Below are positions 49,164 to 58,607 of a stretch of 64,000 bases of DNA, piece by piece. The first letter of the stretch is position 1. Each line of letters starts with the position of its first letter. The position numbers were made by a program, and so were the translations under genes. The notes beneath the pieces were generated by a model. The model had not been told where the DNA came from and made no database searches. It worked only from the letters and a program-made list of their open reading frames with translations. The DNA is from JBFWVD01 sp050246915 (lineage in GTDB: Bacteria > Actinomycetota > Acidimicrobiia > Acidimicrobiales > Ilumatobacteraceae), in the NCBI GenBank assembly GCA_050246915.1, contig JBFWVD010000019.1:17873-81872 (forward strand), written 5' to 3'.

Positions 49164-50905
49164 GCATGCGTACCCACTACTGCGGCGAGCTGCGGGCCAG
49201 CGACGCCGGTGCCACCGTGTCGCTGTGCGGCTGGGTGTCGCGCCGTCGCGAGCACGGCCAGTCGCTGGCCTTCGTCGACCTGCGCGATCACACGGGCATC
49301 ACCCAGTGCGTGGTCGACGGTTCGGTGGACGTGCGCAGCGAGTACGTGGTGCGCATCACCGGAGTGGTGCGCACGCGGCCAGAGGGCACCATCAATGCGG
49401 GCATCCCCACCGGCGAGGTCGAGGTGGGGGAGTGCACCGTCGAGGTGCTGTCGATCGCCGAGCCGCCGCCGTTCCCCATCGACGAGCGGGCCGACAACGT
49501 CGACGAGACGGTGCGGCTGCGTCATCGCTACCTCGACCTGCGACGTGAGCGCATGCAACGCAACTTGCGCGTCCGGGCCAAGGTGAACTCGGCCGTTCGG
49601 CGCGCCATGGAGCGCCAGGGATTCGCCGAGGTCGAGACGCCCATGCTCATGCCGTCCACGCCGGAAGGTGCGCGTGAGTTCATCGTTCCGTCGCGCCAGT
49701 TCCCCGGCTCGTTCTATGCGCTGCCGCAGTCGCCGCAGCTGTTCAAGCAGCTGCTCATGGTCGGTGGGTTCGATCGCTATTTCCAGATCGCCCGATGCTT
49801 GCGCGATGAAGATCTGCGTGCCGATCGCCAGTACGAGTTCATGCAACTCGACGCCGAGATGAGCTTCGTCGATCAAGACGATGTGCTGAACGCCATCGGT
49901 GAAGCGGTGCTCGACGCGGCCGAGGCGGTTCTCGGGGTGCGTCCCGACGCCATCGAGCGCATCACCTGGCACGAGGCCATGAACCGCTACGGGGTCGACA
50001 AGCCCGATCTCCGCTTCGGTCTCGAGCTCGTGGAGCTCACCGACGTGTTCGCCGCCACGCAGTTCAAGGCCTTCGCCGGGGCTGCCGCCATCAAGGGCAT
50101 CCGCGTGCCGGGGCTGGGCCAAGAGAATTCCGGGTTCGGTCGCAACAAGCTCGACGGCATGACCGATCGGGCCAAGAAGCTCGGCGCGAAGGGCCTCGTC
50201 TGGTTGAAGGTGGCCGCCGACGGCACCTTCGAATCGCCAGTGGCCAAGTTCCTGTCCGCTGGTGAGCAAGCCGAGTTGACAGCGCGTCTCGAGGCGCGGC
50301 CCGGCGACCTGCTGCTGATCGTGGCCGACGAGTGGATGACGACGTGCGAGGTGCTCGGGCAGCTTCGCAACGACCTCGGTCGCCCGCCGGTACACGAGGG
50401 GCCCTATCGTTATGTGTGGGTGGTCGACTTCCCGCTGTTCGTCGGGATCGACAAGGAGTCCGGCCGACCCAAGCCCGGGCATCATCCCTTCACCCGGCCC
50501 CATGCGGCCGACGTCGACAAGATGGAGAGCGATCCTCTGTCGGTGCGTTCGCAGGCCTACGACTTGGTGCTCAACGGTTGGGAGCTCGGGTCCGGCTCCA
50601 TCCGGATCCACGAACCCGACTTGCAACAGCGCATCTTCAACCTGCTCGGCATCAGCGAGGAAGAAGCCAACAAGCGCTTCGGGTTCTTCCTGACGCCGTT
50701 CCGCTACGGCGCTCCGCCGCACGGTGGTTTCGCCTTCGGACTCGACCGGCTGGTGGCCATCTTGGCCGGGGAGGAGAACATCCGCGAGGTGATCGCGTTC
50801 CCCAAGACCCAGTCGGGCATGGACCCGATGACGAACGCCCCGACCACGGTGAACGACAAGCAACTCAACGAGTTGGGCATCCGGGTCCTCCCTCCGAAGG
50901 CCTAA
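49160..50905 (+). CDS. aspS: Aspartate--tRNA(Asp/Asn) ligase
   Basis: The 581-residue bacterial-type AspRS has an OB-fold anticodon domain (1-100), class II motif 1 around RRAMERQGFAEVETPML, motif 2 FQIARCLRDEDLRADRQYEF, a GAD insertion (about 280-410) and motif 3 GGFAFGLDRLVAIL. His32 in RRREHGQ stands where non-discriminating AspRS have His, and discriminating ones have Leu; this suggests it also makes Asp-tRNA-Asn for the GatCAB route. It is coupled to hisS. Confidence 0.96.
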   Translation: MSMRTHYCGELRASDAGATVSLCGWVSRRREHGQSLAFVDLRDHTGITQCVVDGSVDVRSEYVVRITGVVRTRPEGTINAGIPTGEVEVGECTVEVLSIAEPPPFPIDERADNVDETVRLRHRYLDLRRERMQRNLRVRAKVNSAVRRAMERQGFAEVETPMLMPSTPEGAREFIVPSRQFPGSFYALPQSPQLFKQLLMVGGFDRYFQIARCLRDEDLRADRQYEFMQLDAEMSFVDQDDVLNAIGEAVLDAAEAVLGVRPDAIERITWHEAMNRYGVDKPDLRFGLELVELTDVFAATQFKAFAGAAAIKGIRVPGLGQENSGFGRNKLDGMTDRAKKLGAKGLVWLKVAADGTFESPVAKFLSAGEQAELTARLEARPGDLLLIVADEWMTTCEVLGQLRNDLGRPPVHEGPYRYVWVVDFPLFVGIDKESGRPKPGHHPFTRPHAADVDKMESDPLSVRSQAYDLVLNGWELGSGSIRIHEPDLQQRIFNLLGISEEEANKRFGFFLTPFRYGAPPHGGFAFGLDRLVAILAGEENIREVIAFPKTQSGMDPMTNAPTTVNDKQLNELGIRVLPPKA

Positions 50906-50964
50906 TGTCTGCGCCCGTTGGTCCATCGCTTCGGTGGACCACGCGAGGGACAACGGGGGATCAC

Positions 50965-51780
50965 ATGGCATCGTTGGAGGGCAAGGTCGCGTTCATCACC
51001 GGCTGTGCGCGTGGACAAGGTCGCGCCCACGCGGTTCGACTGGCGCGTGAGGGGTGCGACATCATCGGCGTGGACATCTGCGCCGACATCGACACGATGG
51101 ATTACTCCAACGCCACGCCCGACGATCTGGCCGAGACGATGCGGCTGGTCGAGGCCGAGGACCGGCGCATCGTGGCCCGCCAGGGCGATGTGCGCGATTT
51201 CAAACGGATGCAGGCCATCTTCGACGAGGGCTACGCGCAGTTCGGACGTATCGACATCGTCGTGGCCAACGCCGGAATCATTCGCCTGGCATCCGAGGTC
51301 GATCCCGAAAAGGAGTGGGACGACATCATCGGCACCAACCTCAAGGGGCCGTGGATCACCTGTCGGGTGGCGATCCCCAAGATGATCGAACAGGGCTGGG
51401 GCGGCTCCATCGTCATGACCTCGTCGACAGCGGGACTCAAGGGCACCGGCACCATGCTTGCCGGGGGCCAGGCGTACGCCTCGGCCAAACGGGGACTGGT
51501 CGGGCTGATGCAGGTCCTCGGCCAGGAGTTGGCTCAGCACTCCATCCGGGTCAACACCGTTCATCCCACCGGGGTCATCTCCGGCATGACCATGAACCCG
51601 GTCATGGCCGACATGATCGCCAATGCTGGGCCGGCCGTGGCGGCGATGCAGAACGCGCTGCCGATCCCGATCCTCGAGCCAGAGGAGATCGCCAACGCGG
51701 TGGCCTTCCTCGTCTCCGATCAGGCGCGGTACATCACCGGCGTGCAGTTCCCTGTCGACGCGGGGTTCATGCTCCGTTGA
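50965..51780 (+). CDS. Mycofactocin-coupled short-chain dehydrogenase
   Basis: A 271-residue SDR with cofactor loop GCARGQG (13-19), VDICADIDTMDYSNATPDDL between strand 2 and 3, NAG (102-104) and catalytic Tyr171-x3-Lys175. The insertion after the second beta strand and the GDVRD / NTVHPTGV blocks match the mycofactocin-coupled SDR subfamily, whose tightly bound NAD is re-oxidised by mycofactocin rather than exchanged. No mycofactocin biosynthesis gene is in the window. The start ATG 50965 follows GGGGGA; ATG 50905 in frame is possible. Substrate, probably an alcohol, is unknown. Confidence 0.85.
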   Translation: MASLEGKVAFITGCARGQGRAHAVRLAREGCDIIGVDICADIDTMDYSNATPDDLAETMRLVEAEDRRIVARQGDVRDFKRMQAIFDEGYAQFGRIDIVVANAGIIRLASEVDPEKEWDDIIGTNLKGPWITCRVAIPKMIEQGWGGSIVMTSSTAGLKGTGTMLAGGQAYASAKRGLVGLMQVLGQELAQHSIRVNTVHPTGVISGMTMNPVMADMIANAGPAVAAMQNALPIPILEPEEIANAVAFLVSDQARYITGVQFPVDAGFMLR

Positions 51781-51785
51781 GCTCG

Positions 51786-52076
51786 GTGGGGCCCGGCACC
51801 CCGGTGCGTCGCCGCGTGATCGTGCGCGGCGACGTCCAGGGCGTCGGCTATCGGGCGTCGTGCGCGCGACAGGCCGGCGTGGTCGGGGTGGCTGGCTGGG
51901 TTCGCAACCGCTTCGACGGCTCGGTCGAAGCGGTGTTCGAAGGGGCATCGGCCAACGTCGAGACCCTGATCGAGTGGTGCCGGATCGGGCCCCGCATGGC
52001 CCGGGTGACGCAGGTGATCGTGCATGACGAAGACCCCGAAGGCATTGCGGGTTTCATCACCGCGAGCAGCATCTGA
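51786..52076 (+). CDS. acyP: Acylphosphatase
   Basis: A 96-residue protein hydrolysing acyl phosphates. VRGDVQGVGYR with catalytic Arg23 and WVRNRFDGSVEAV with Asn41 are the two active-site blocks. Several starts fit: TTG 51777 overlapping the SDR stop (TTGA), GTG 51786 (used here) or GTG 51804. It is probably cotranslated with the SDR. Confidence 0.9.
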   Translation: MGPGTPVRRRVIVRGDVQGVGYRASCARQAGVVGVAGWVRNRFDGSVEAVFEGASANVETLIEWCRIGPRMARVTQVIVHDEDPEGIAGFITASSI

Positions 52077-52151
52077 TCGGGGCGACGCCTGACCATCGAG
52101 CGTGGTCTGGGCCGGGGCGCCCGGGTCGGATGCGGCAGATAGGTTGCCGGG

Positions 52152-53486
52152 GTGCCTGACGATCTGTTCGCTGCTGCGGCCGAGGATGTCCGCAGCCGCA
52201 CAGCGCCACTGGCGGCGCGGCTTCGACCGCTGAGCCTCGATGACATCGTCGGGCAGGAGCATCTCCTCGCCCCGGGCGCTCCGATGCGCACGCTCATCGA
52301 GACCGACCGCCTGAGCTCGGTGATCTTGTGGGGGCCTCCCGGCACCGGTAAGACCACGCTGGCCCGACTCATCGCCGGCCACACGAGCCGGCACTTCGAG
52401 ACGTTGAGCGCGGTCACCGCGACGGTCAAGGACCTGCGTGAGGTCATCGCCGCTGCTGCTGATCGACTCGGTCAACATCAGCGCCGCACGATCGTGTTCC
52501 TCGACGAGATCCATCGATTCAACAAGGCGCAGCAAGACGCGTTGCTCCCCGCCGTGGAGGACGGGACGATCACCCTCATCGGCGCGACCACCGAGAACCC
52601 GTACTTCGAGGTGAACCCGCCGTTACGCAGTCGCTCCACGTTGTTCCGACTCCAACCGCTGGGTCGCGATGCTTTGCGCACCTTGGCTGCGCGTGGGTTC
52701 TCAGCAGAGAGCGTGTCGGTGGACGATGATGCGCTCGACCATCTCGTCGCGACGGCGTCGGGCGATGGCCGTCAGTTGTTGACCGCGGTGGAGGTAGCCG
52801 CGGCGTTGGCGCGGGCCCGTGCATCGCGCGACGCGATTGCTGCCGCGGTCACGCTCACCGACGCCGAAGCCGCGCTCGGTACCCAAGCGTTGCGCTACGG
52901 CGAGCAAGATCACTACGACGTGGTCAGCGCGTTCATCAAGTCGATGCGCGGGTCTGATCCCGACGCCGCGCTCCATTGGTTGGCCCGGATGCTCGAAGCC
53001 GGTGAGGACGCGCGCTTCATCGCTCGTCGCATCGTCATCGCCGCCAGCGAGGACATCGGCCTGGCCGATCCGACGGCGCTGTTGGTGGCGACGGCCGCGG
53101 CCCACGCGGTCGAGTTCGTGGGATTACCCGAGGCCCAACTCAACCTGGCCCACGCTGTCGTGCACCTGGCCACCGCCCCCAAGTCGAACCGGGCTGCCGT
53201 CGGCATCTGGGACGCCATCGCCGATGTCCGTTCCGGGGCCGGCACCGGCGAGGTTCCGGCCCATCTGCGCGACGCGCACTACAAAGGGGCCGCGACCTTG
53301 GGGCACGGGGCGGGCTACCGATACCCCCACGATGCCCCGCTCGGATGGGTGCCGCAGGACTATCTTCCTGAGCAACTGCGCGGCAAGCGCTACTACGTCC
53401 CATCGGGGCACGGCCGAGAAGCGGCGATCGCTCAGCGGTTCGAGTCGAGTGACGATGCCCGACGATCTGGAGGAGAGTCGACATGA
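52152..53486 (+). CDS. rarA: Replication-associated recombination protein A (RarA/MgsA) ATPase
   Basis: A 444-residue AAA+ protein acting at stalled replication forks. It has Walker A GPPGTGKT (61-68), Walker B with DEIH in FLDEIHRFNKAQQDALL, GATTENPYFEVNPPLRSR (sensor 1 and arginine finger), and the RarA C-terminal tetramerisation domain with SMRGSDPDAALHWLARMLEAG. It starts at GTG 52152 and overlaps the next gene by four bases. The order rarA then small proteins then alaS is shared with other actinobacteria. Confidence 0.94.
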   Translation: MPDDLFAAAAEDVRSRTAPLAARLRPLSLDDIVGQEHLLAPGAPMRTLIETDRLSSVILWGPPGTGKTTLARLIAGHTSRHFETLSAVTATVKDLREVIAAAADRLGQHQRRTIVFLDEIHRFNKAQQDALLPAVEDGTITLIGATTENPYFEVNPPLRSRSTLFRLQPLGRDALRTLAARGFSAESVSVDDDALDHLVATASGDGRQLLTAVEVAAALARARASRDAIAAAVTLTDAEAALGTQALRYGEQDHYDVVSAFIKSMRGSDPDAALHWLARMLEAGEDARFIARRIVIAASEDIGLADPTALLVATAAAHAVEFVGLPEAQLNLAHAVVHLATAPKSNRAAVGIWDAIADVRSGAGTGEVPAHLRDAHYKGAATLGHGAGYRYPHDAPLGWVPQDYLPEQLRGKRYYVPSGHGREAAIAQRFESSDDARRSGGEST

Positions 53487-53932
53487 CAGCCGGTGACCTT
53501 GCTCTGGTGGTGGCAGTGGTGTTGTGCGCACTCGGCTTCGCCGGATTGGTGGTGGCCCTCATGAGCGTGCAGCGATCCCTCGGTGCATTGCAGGTGACGG
53601 TGAGCGATCTGCGTTCGGAGACCCGGGCCTTGTTGAGCGAGATGCGGACCAGCGTCGACTCGGCCAGCATCGCCGTGGCCGGCGCCCAGGCATCGGTGGC
53701 CGAGGCTCGAGTGGACCTCGATCGCTTCGACCGTGTGCTCGGCTCGGCCGAGGCGATCTCCACTGCTGTGGGCGGAACGTCGAAGATGGCCCGGGCCGCG
53801 CTGTCGGCTCCGGTCATCAAGACCGTGGCCGTGGCCTCGGGCGCACGGCGAGCCGGGCGACGGCTGCGTCGTCAGGACAAGAACGCGGGCGCGATCTCCA
53901 GCAACACCGGGAAGAACAAGAGGACACGCTGA
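53483..53932 (+). CDS. DUF948-like membrane-anchored coiled-coil protein
   Basis: A 149-residue protein with an N-terminal transmembrane helix (about 5-27), then an amphipathic, probably coiled-coil region (28-90) of the DUF948 type (LGALQVTVSDLRSETRALL), a second helical part, and a basic tail ending GKNKRTR. Its ATG overlaps the rarA stop and its stop overlaps the next start, so it is embedded in the rarA-alaS unit. No activity is known for the family. Confidence 0.7.
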   Translation: MTAGDLALVVAVVLCALGFAGLVVALMSVQRSLGALQVTVSDLRSETRALLSEMRTSVDSASIAVAGAQASVAEARVDLDRFDRVLGSAEAISTAVGGTSKMARAALSAPVIKTVAVASGARRAGRRLRRQDKNAGAISSNTGKNKRTR

Positions 53933-54309
53933 TGGCCAAGCGAGTGACGTGGTTCGTGCTCGGGACTGCCGCTGGAGTGAGCGGCACCGTGGCGGCGGGT
54001 CGCAAGGTCCGCAAGACGGTCGAACAGATGGCACCGACCAAGGTGGCCAAGCGTGGCGCCGATGCCGTGCGGGCCAAGGCCGCCGACGTGCGCGACGCGG
54101 TCTCGGAGGGTGTTGCCCAGATGCGCTACACCGAGGCAGAGCTCAAGAGCCGGATCACCGGAGAGCCGATGCCCGACGATGTGGTCGACCCCGATCGGTA
54201 CACGCGCACCGTCATCGAAGTGGTGGAGGTGGGCTCCGAGCGTGGCAGTCGGCGCCCTCGGGGCCGTCATCGCAAGAGCGCGGCCGCCGCATCCAAGACC
54301 CGCCGCTGA
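53932..54309 (+). CDS. Small conserved hypothetical protein before alaS
   Basis: A 125-residue protein with a short hydrophobic N-terminus (VTWFVLGTAAGVSGTVAAG, 5-23), a helical middle rich in Lys/Ala (KVAKRGADAVRAKAADVRDA), and a basic C-terminus. It shares one base with the preceding gene. Such proteins commonly sit before alaS in actinobacteria. Its role is unknown; a membrane-tethered helical partner of the preceding protein is conceivable. Confidence 0.65.
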   Translation: MAKRVTWFVLGTAAGVSGTVAAGRKVRKTVEQMAPTKVAKRGADAVRAKAADVRDAVSEGVAQMRYTEAELKSRITGEPMPDDVVDPDRYTRTVIEVVEVGSERGSRRPRGRHRKSAAAASKTRR

Positions 54310-54354
54310 TCTCCACGGTTCGGGGGTATCGCCCCCGGTAACCTGCGGACCATC

Positions 54355-56961
54355 ATGTCGACGCCCCGCACCGCCAACGAGCTCCGTCGTGCCTTCACCG
54401 GGTTCTTCGCCGATCGCGATCACACCGTGGTCCCCTCGGCCAAGCTCATCCCACACGATCCGACCGTGCTGTTCACCGTGGCCGGCATGGTCCCGTTCAA
54501 GAGCTACTTCACCGGCGACGAGACACCTCCCTACAAGCGGGCCACCACGGTGCAGAAGTGTGCCCGTGCCGGCGGCAAGCACAACGATCTCGACGACGTC
54601 GGTCGCACGGCGCGGCATCTGGTGTTCTTCGAGATGCTGGGCAACTTCAGCTTCGGTGACTACTTCAAGCTCGACGCCATCCCGTTCGCGTGGGACTTCG
54701 TGACCAACACCCTCGGCTTCGATCCCGAGAAGCTGTGGGTCACCGTGCACGATTCCGACGACGAGGCCGAGGAGATCTGGCTGGACGTGTCGGGGTTGCC
54801 CAAGTCCCGCATCCAGCGCATGGGCGACAAGGACAACTTCTGGCAGATGGGTGAGACCGGGCCGTGTGGCCCGTGCTCGGAGATCTACATCGACAAAGGT
54901 CCGCAGTGGGGGCCCGATGGCGGACCGGCCCACGGCGGCGACGAGCGCTTCCTCGAGTTCTGGAACCTCGTGTTCATGCAGTTCGACCAGTCGGCCGATG
55001 GCACTCGCACCCCGCTGCCCAAGCCCTCCATCGACACCGGCGCCGGCCTCGAGCGCATCTTGTGCCTGCTGCAGGACGTCGAGACGGTGTGGGACACCGA
55101 CGTGATGGCCCCGCTCATCGAGCAGGCCTCCTCGCTCACCGGCAAGGCGTACGGGAACGATGAGCGCACCAGTGTGAGCCTGCGCATCCTCGCTGAGCAC
55201 GCCCGCTCGGGGACGATGTTGGTGAACGACGGGGTGTGGCCCTCGAACGACGGTCGCGGGTACGTGCTGCGTCGCATCATCCGCCGCGCCGTGCGCCACG
55301 CGTATCTGCAAGGCGCCGATCAACTCGTCATGCCCAAGCTGGTGCCGACCGTCATCGACGTGATGGGGGAGGCGTATCCCGATCTGGCCGCCAACGCCGA
55401 TCTCATCACCGGGGTCATGGTGCGCGAAGAGGAGCAGTTCCGCCGCACCCTCAAACACGGCATGGGCATCTTGTCGGGGTACCTCGGCAACCAGAAGACC
55501 ATCACCGGATCGCAGGCGTTCGAACTCCACGACACGTACGGGTTCCCGCTCGAGGTCACCGAGGAGATCACCGCCGAGCACGGGGTCAGCGTCGACAAGG
55601 CCGGCTTCGAGACCGAGATGGCCGAGCAGCGACGTCGGGCCAAGGAGGCCCGCAAGGGTGGCGGCGTCGACGAGGGTCGGATGAACGAGTACCGGGCCGT
55701 CATCGATCAGTTCGCCACCACCGAGTTCGTCGGGTACCAGCGCGACGAAGTCGAGGCGCGGGTGCTGGCAGTGCTCGACGCTGCCAACGATGGCACCGAT
55801 GGCCGACCGCTCGTCGAGGTGTTCCTCGATCGCTCGCCGTTCTACGCCGAGTCCGGCGGCCAGGTCGGCGACACCGGGACCATCACCACCGAGACCGGTG
55901 TGGTCGAGGTGCTCGACACCACCTTCGCCCTGCCCGGGCTGCGCCGCCATCTCGGTGTCGTGACCTCGGGCGTGATCGCTGCCGGGCAGGAGGCCACCGC
56001 CGCCATCGACGTCGATCGTCGTGCCGCCATCCGCAAGAACCACACCGCCACCCATCTTCTGCATTGGGCGCTTCGCGAAGTGCTCGGCGAGCATGTCAAG
56101 CAGCAAGGTTCGATGGTGGCGCCCGAACGTCTGCGCTTCGACTTCAGCCACTTCGCTCCGGTGAGTGCCGAGGACATCGAACGCATCGAGCAGCTGGTCA
56201 ACACCGAGACATTGGTCAACGCGCCGGTGCGCGCGTACGAGACCACCAAGCCCGAGGCGGAGGCGCTCGGTGCGATCGCATTCTTCGGTGACAAGTACGG
56301 CGATGTCGTGCGCGTCCTCGAGGCCGGCCGGCGATCGATGGAGTTGTGCGGCGGCACCCACGTCAGTGCCACGGGCGACATCGGGCTCATCAAGGTGGTC
56401 AGCGAGGGCTCCATCGGCTCGGGCATCCGACGCATCGAAGCGGTCACCGGTGTTGGCTCGGTGGCGCTGCTGCAGCGCGACGAGCGGGTGCTGGCCGAGC
56501 TCGCCCGCAAGCTCAACACCACCGCCGACAACGTGCTCGATGGTGTCGACCGCAAGCTCGACGAACTCGATGCGTTGCGCAAGGAGATCAAGGCGCTGCG
56601 CACGCAACTCGTCGCCGCCGATGCCGCCGGCATCGCGTCAACTGCGGTTGACGGTGTCGTCGTCCATCGGGTGGACGGTCTCGCCACCAACGATCTTCGC
56701 GATCTGGCGGCCAACGTCCGCCAGCAAGCCGGGGTGCGCATCGTGGTGCTCATCGGCACCAGCGACACCGGGGGAGTGGCGGTAGCCGGCGCCAGCAAGC
56801 CCGATGCCCCGATGAGCCTGGCCGATCTGGTGAAGCCGACGTTCGCGGTCATCGGCGGTGGCGGCAACCTGAAGGGTGACCTGGTCTCGGCCGGCGGCAA
56901 GAACACAGCGGGGATCGATGAAGCATTGGCCATGGTGCGCGCCGCGGCCGGGATCGCATGA
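54355..56961 (+). CDS. alaS: Alanine--tRNA ligase
   Basis: AlaRS charges tRNA-Ala and edits mischarged Ser/Gly. The 868-residue protein has the class II core (1-240, with KCARAGGKHNDLDDVGRT), the tRNA-recognition domain (240-460), the editing domain with zinc ligands H563 and H567 (HTATHLLHW) and C665/H669 (CGGTH), a coiled coil (about 735-765) and the C-Ala domain ending in VIGGGGNLKGDLVSAGG. Length is normal. Start ATG 54355. Confidence 0.97.
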   Translation: MSTPRTANELRRAFTGFFADRDHTVVPSAKLIPHDPTVLFTVAGMVPFKSYFTGDETPPYKRATTVQKCARAGGKHNDLDDVGRTARHLVFFEMLGNFSFGDYFKLDAIPFAWDFVTNTLGFDPEKLWVTVHDSDDEAEEIWLDVSGLPKSRIQRMGDKDNFWQMGETGPCGPCSEIYIDKGPQWGPDGGPAHGGDERFLEFWNLVFMQFDQSADGTRTPLPKPSIDTGAGLERILCLLQDVETVWDTDVMAPLIEQASSLTGKAYGNDERTSVSLRILAEHARSGTMLVNDGVWPSNDGRGYVLRRIIRRAVRHAYLQGADQLVMPKLVPTVIDVMGEAYPDLAANADLITGVMVREEEQFRRTLKHGMGILSGYLGNQKTITGSQAFELHDTYGFPLEVTEEITAEHGVSVDKAGFETEMAEQRRRAKEARKGGGVDEGRMNEYRAVIDQFATTEFVGYQRDEVEARVLAVLDAANDGTDGRPLVEVFLDRSPFYAESGGQVGDTGTITTETGVVEVLDTTFALPGLRRHLGVVTSGVIAAGQEATAAIDVDRRAAIRKNHTATHLLHWALREVLGEHVKQQGSMVAPERLRFDFSHFAPVSAEDIERIEQLVNTETLVNAPVRAYETTKPEAEALGAIAFFGDKYGDVVRVLEAGRRSMELCGGTHVSATGDIGLIKVVSEGSIGSGIRRIEAVTGVGSVALLQRDERVLAELARKLNTTADNVLDGVDRKLDELDALRKEIKALRTQLVAADAAGIASTAVDGVVVHRVDGLATNDLRDLAANVRQQAGVRIVVLIGTSDTGGVAVAGASKPDAPMSLADLVKPTFAVIGGGGNLKGDLVSAGGKNTAGIDEALAMVRAAAGIA

Positions 56962-57018
56962 GTTCCCGGCCAGTCAGCGTGCTGCGCCGTTGACCGGCCC
57001 GGCCGATCGGACGCGGTC

Positions 57019-57474
57019 ATGAGGGTCATGGCCCTCGACCTCGGATCGAAGCGCATCGGCGTCGCGGTCAGCGATCGTTCGGGCACCATCGCCAGTCCGC
57101 TCACGGTGCTCGATCGCACCGGGTCGGTGGCCGCAGATCATCGACGCATCGCCGCGCTCGCGATCGAAGAAGAGGTCGAGTTGATCGTGGTGGGCCTGCC
57201 GTTGTCGATGGACGGTTCGATGGGCACCGCAGCGCGAGGCGCGGCGGCAGAGACGGCCGCGTTGGCTAGCGTCGTGGGCGTGCCGGTCGAGACCATCGAC
57301 GAGCGGCTCACCACGGTGAGCGCCCACAACATCCTCGCCGATCGCATGCGAGCCAAACAGCGCCGCCACGTCGTCGACAAGGTCGCCGCCGCGGTCATGC
57401 TCCAGAGTTGGCTCGACGGCCGCGGCAATCAACCTGGCACTGACCGTCAACCTGACACTGGTGCCCAACCGTGA
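57019..57474 (+). CDS. ruvX: Putative pre-16S rRNA nuclease / Holliday-junction resolvase-like (YqgF/RuvX)
   Basis: A 151-residue RNase H-fold protein with D7 (ALDLGSKRIGVAVSD), VVGLPLSMDGSMG, E95 (DERLTTV) and D120 (VVDKVAAAVML), the acidic triad of YqgF. The family matures 16S rRNA and was earlier proposed as an alternative resolvase. Gene order alaS-ruvX-mltG-aroE matches mycobacteria. The stop overlaps the mltG start (GTGA). Confidence 0.92.
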   Translation: MRVMALDLGSKRIGVAVSDRSGTIASPLTVLDRTGSVAADHRRIAALAIEEEVELIVVGLPLSMDGSMGTAARGAAAETAALASVVGVPVETIDERLTTVSAHNILADRMRAKQRRHVVDKVAAAVMLQSWLDGRGNQPGTDRQPDTGAQP

Positions 57475-58607
57475 ACCGGCGACTCGATGAGCCCAAGGAG
57501 TTCCTCGACTGGAGCGAGGACCCGTGGGACGACCTGGTCCACGACGACATCGCCCTTCCCGATTTCTCCTTCGAGAAGCTCCCACCGAGCGGCCGTGGAT
57601 GGCGGTGGGTGTTGGCGATCGTCGCGGTTCTGGTGGTCACGTTGGCCATCGCCGGTGGTCTCGCGTTCCGGTGGGTTCTGCACGAGATCGATCCGCCGGG
57701 AGAGCCCGGCGCACCGGTTGCGGTGACCATCACCGACGGTATGGCGGTGTCCGATGTGGCCCAGACCCTCGAGGACGCCGGGGTCATCGGTTCGGCCCGG
57801 GTGTTCCGTTGGTACGTCAGCACCAAGGACAACCTCACGGTGCAGGCCGGGGTGTTCCAGATTCCGGTGAAGTCCTCGTTCGGTGACATCGTCGAGCAAC
57901 TGTCGACCCCACCGGAGCAGGTGTTCGAAAAGGTCACCTTCCCCGAAGGTTTCACGCTGGCGCAGATAGCGGCACGACTGCACGACAAGATCCCGCGTCT
58001 GAGTGCCGAGCGCTTCTTGGAGTTGGCCAAGTCCGGTCAGGTGCGCTCCTCGTTGGCTCCGGCCGATTCCACCAACCTCGAAGGCCTGCTGTTCCCGGAC
58101 ACCTACCAGATCGCCACCACCGAGGACGAGGCTCGGGTGCTGGCCCGCATGGTCGATCTGATGGACCGCATTGCCGGCAAAGAACAAGTGGACACCAAGT
58201 CCAACCCGTACGACATCATGATCATCGCCTCGCTCATCGAGCGCGAGGCCAAGGTGCCCGAAGATCGGGCCAAGATCGCCCGCGTCATCTACAACCGCCT
58301 GTTCCTGGGTATGACCCTCGACATCGACGCAGCCCTCCTCTACGGCACACCCGGCAACCAGACCGCCATCACCGATGCGATGAAGCAGGCCGACAGCCCC
58401 TACAACCTCTACAAGGTCAAGGGACTACCGCCCACCCCGATCGCCAGCCCATCACGGGCTTCCATAGATGCCGCCATGAATCCGGCCGAGGGCAATTGGC
58501 TCTTCTACGTGGTGGCTGACACGGCGGGTCGTCACGTGTTCGCCGAGACCTACGAAGAGCATTTGGCCAACGTCGACAAGGCTCGGGCCGCCGGCCTGCT
58601 CGGATGA
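57471..58607 (+). CDS. mltG: Endolytic murein transglycosylase MltG
   Basis: MltG cuts nascent glycan strands at the outer face of the membrane. The 378-residue protein has an acidic cytoplasmic tail (1-40), one transmembrane helix (46-68), a LysM-like region (84-145) and the YceG domain with catalytic Glu257 in IIASLIEREAKVPEDR, YNRLFLGMTLDID and the GLPPTPIASPSRASIDAAMNP end block. GTG 57471 start; overlaps aroE by four bases. Confidence 0.94.
   Translation: MNRRLDEPKEFLDWSEDPWDDLVHDDIALPDFSFEKLPPSGRGWRWVLAIVAVLVVTLAIAGGLAFRWVLHEIDPPGEPGAPVAVTITDGMAVSDVAQTLEDAGVIGSARVFRWYVSTKDNLTVQAGVFQIPVKSSFGDIVEQLSTPPEQVFEKVTFPEGFTLAQIAARLHDKIPRLSAERFLELAKSGQVRSSLAPADSTNLEGLLFPDTYQIATTEDEARVLARMVDLMDRIAGKEQVDTKSNPYDIMIIASLIEREAKVPEDRAKIARVIYNRLFLGMTLDIDAALLYGTPGNQTAITDAMKQADSPYNLYKVKGLPPTPIASPSRASIDAAMNPAEGNWLFYVVADTAGRHVFAETYEEHLANVDKARAAGLLG

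Noticed and set aside
53872..56607. A 900-codon open frame antisense to alaS and the genes before it
   Set aside because: Long antisense frames are expected in high-GC coding DNA. Its translation is rich in His/Asp/Arg/Gly without any recognisable domain, whereas the sense strand encodes complete AlaRS.
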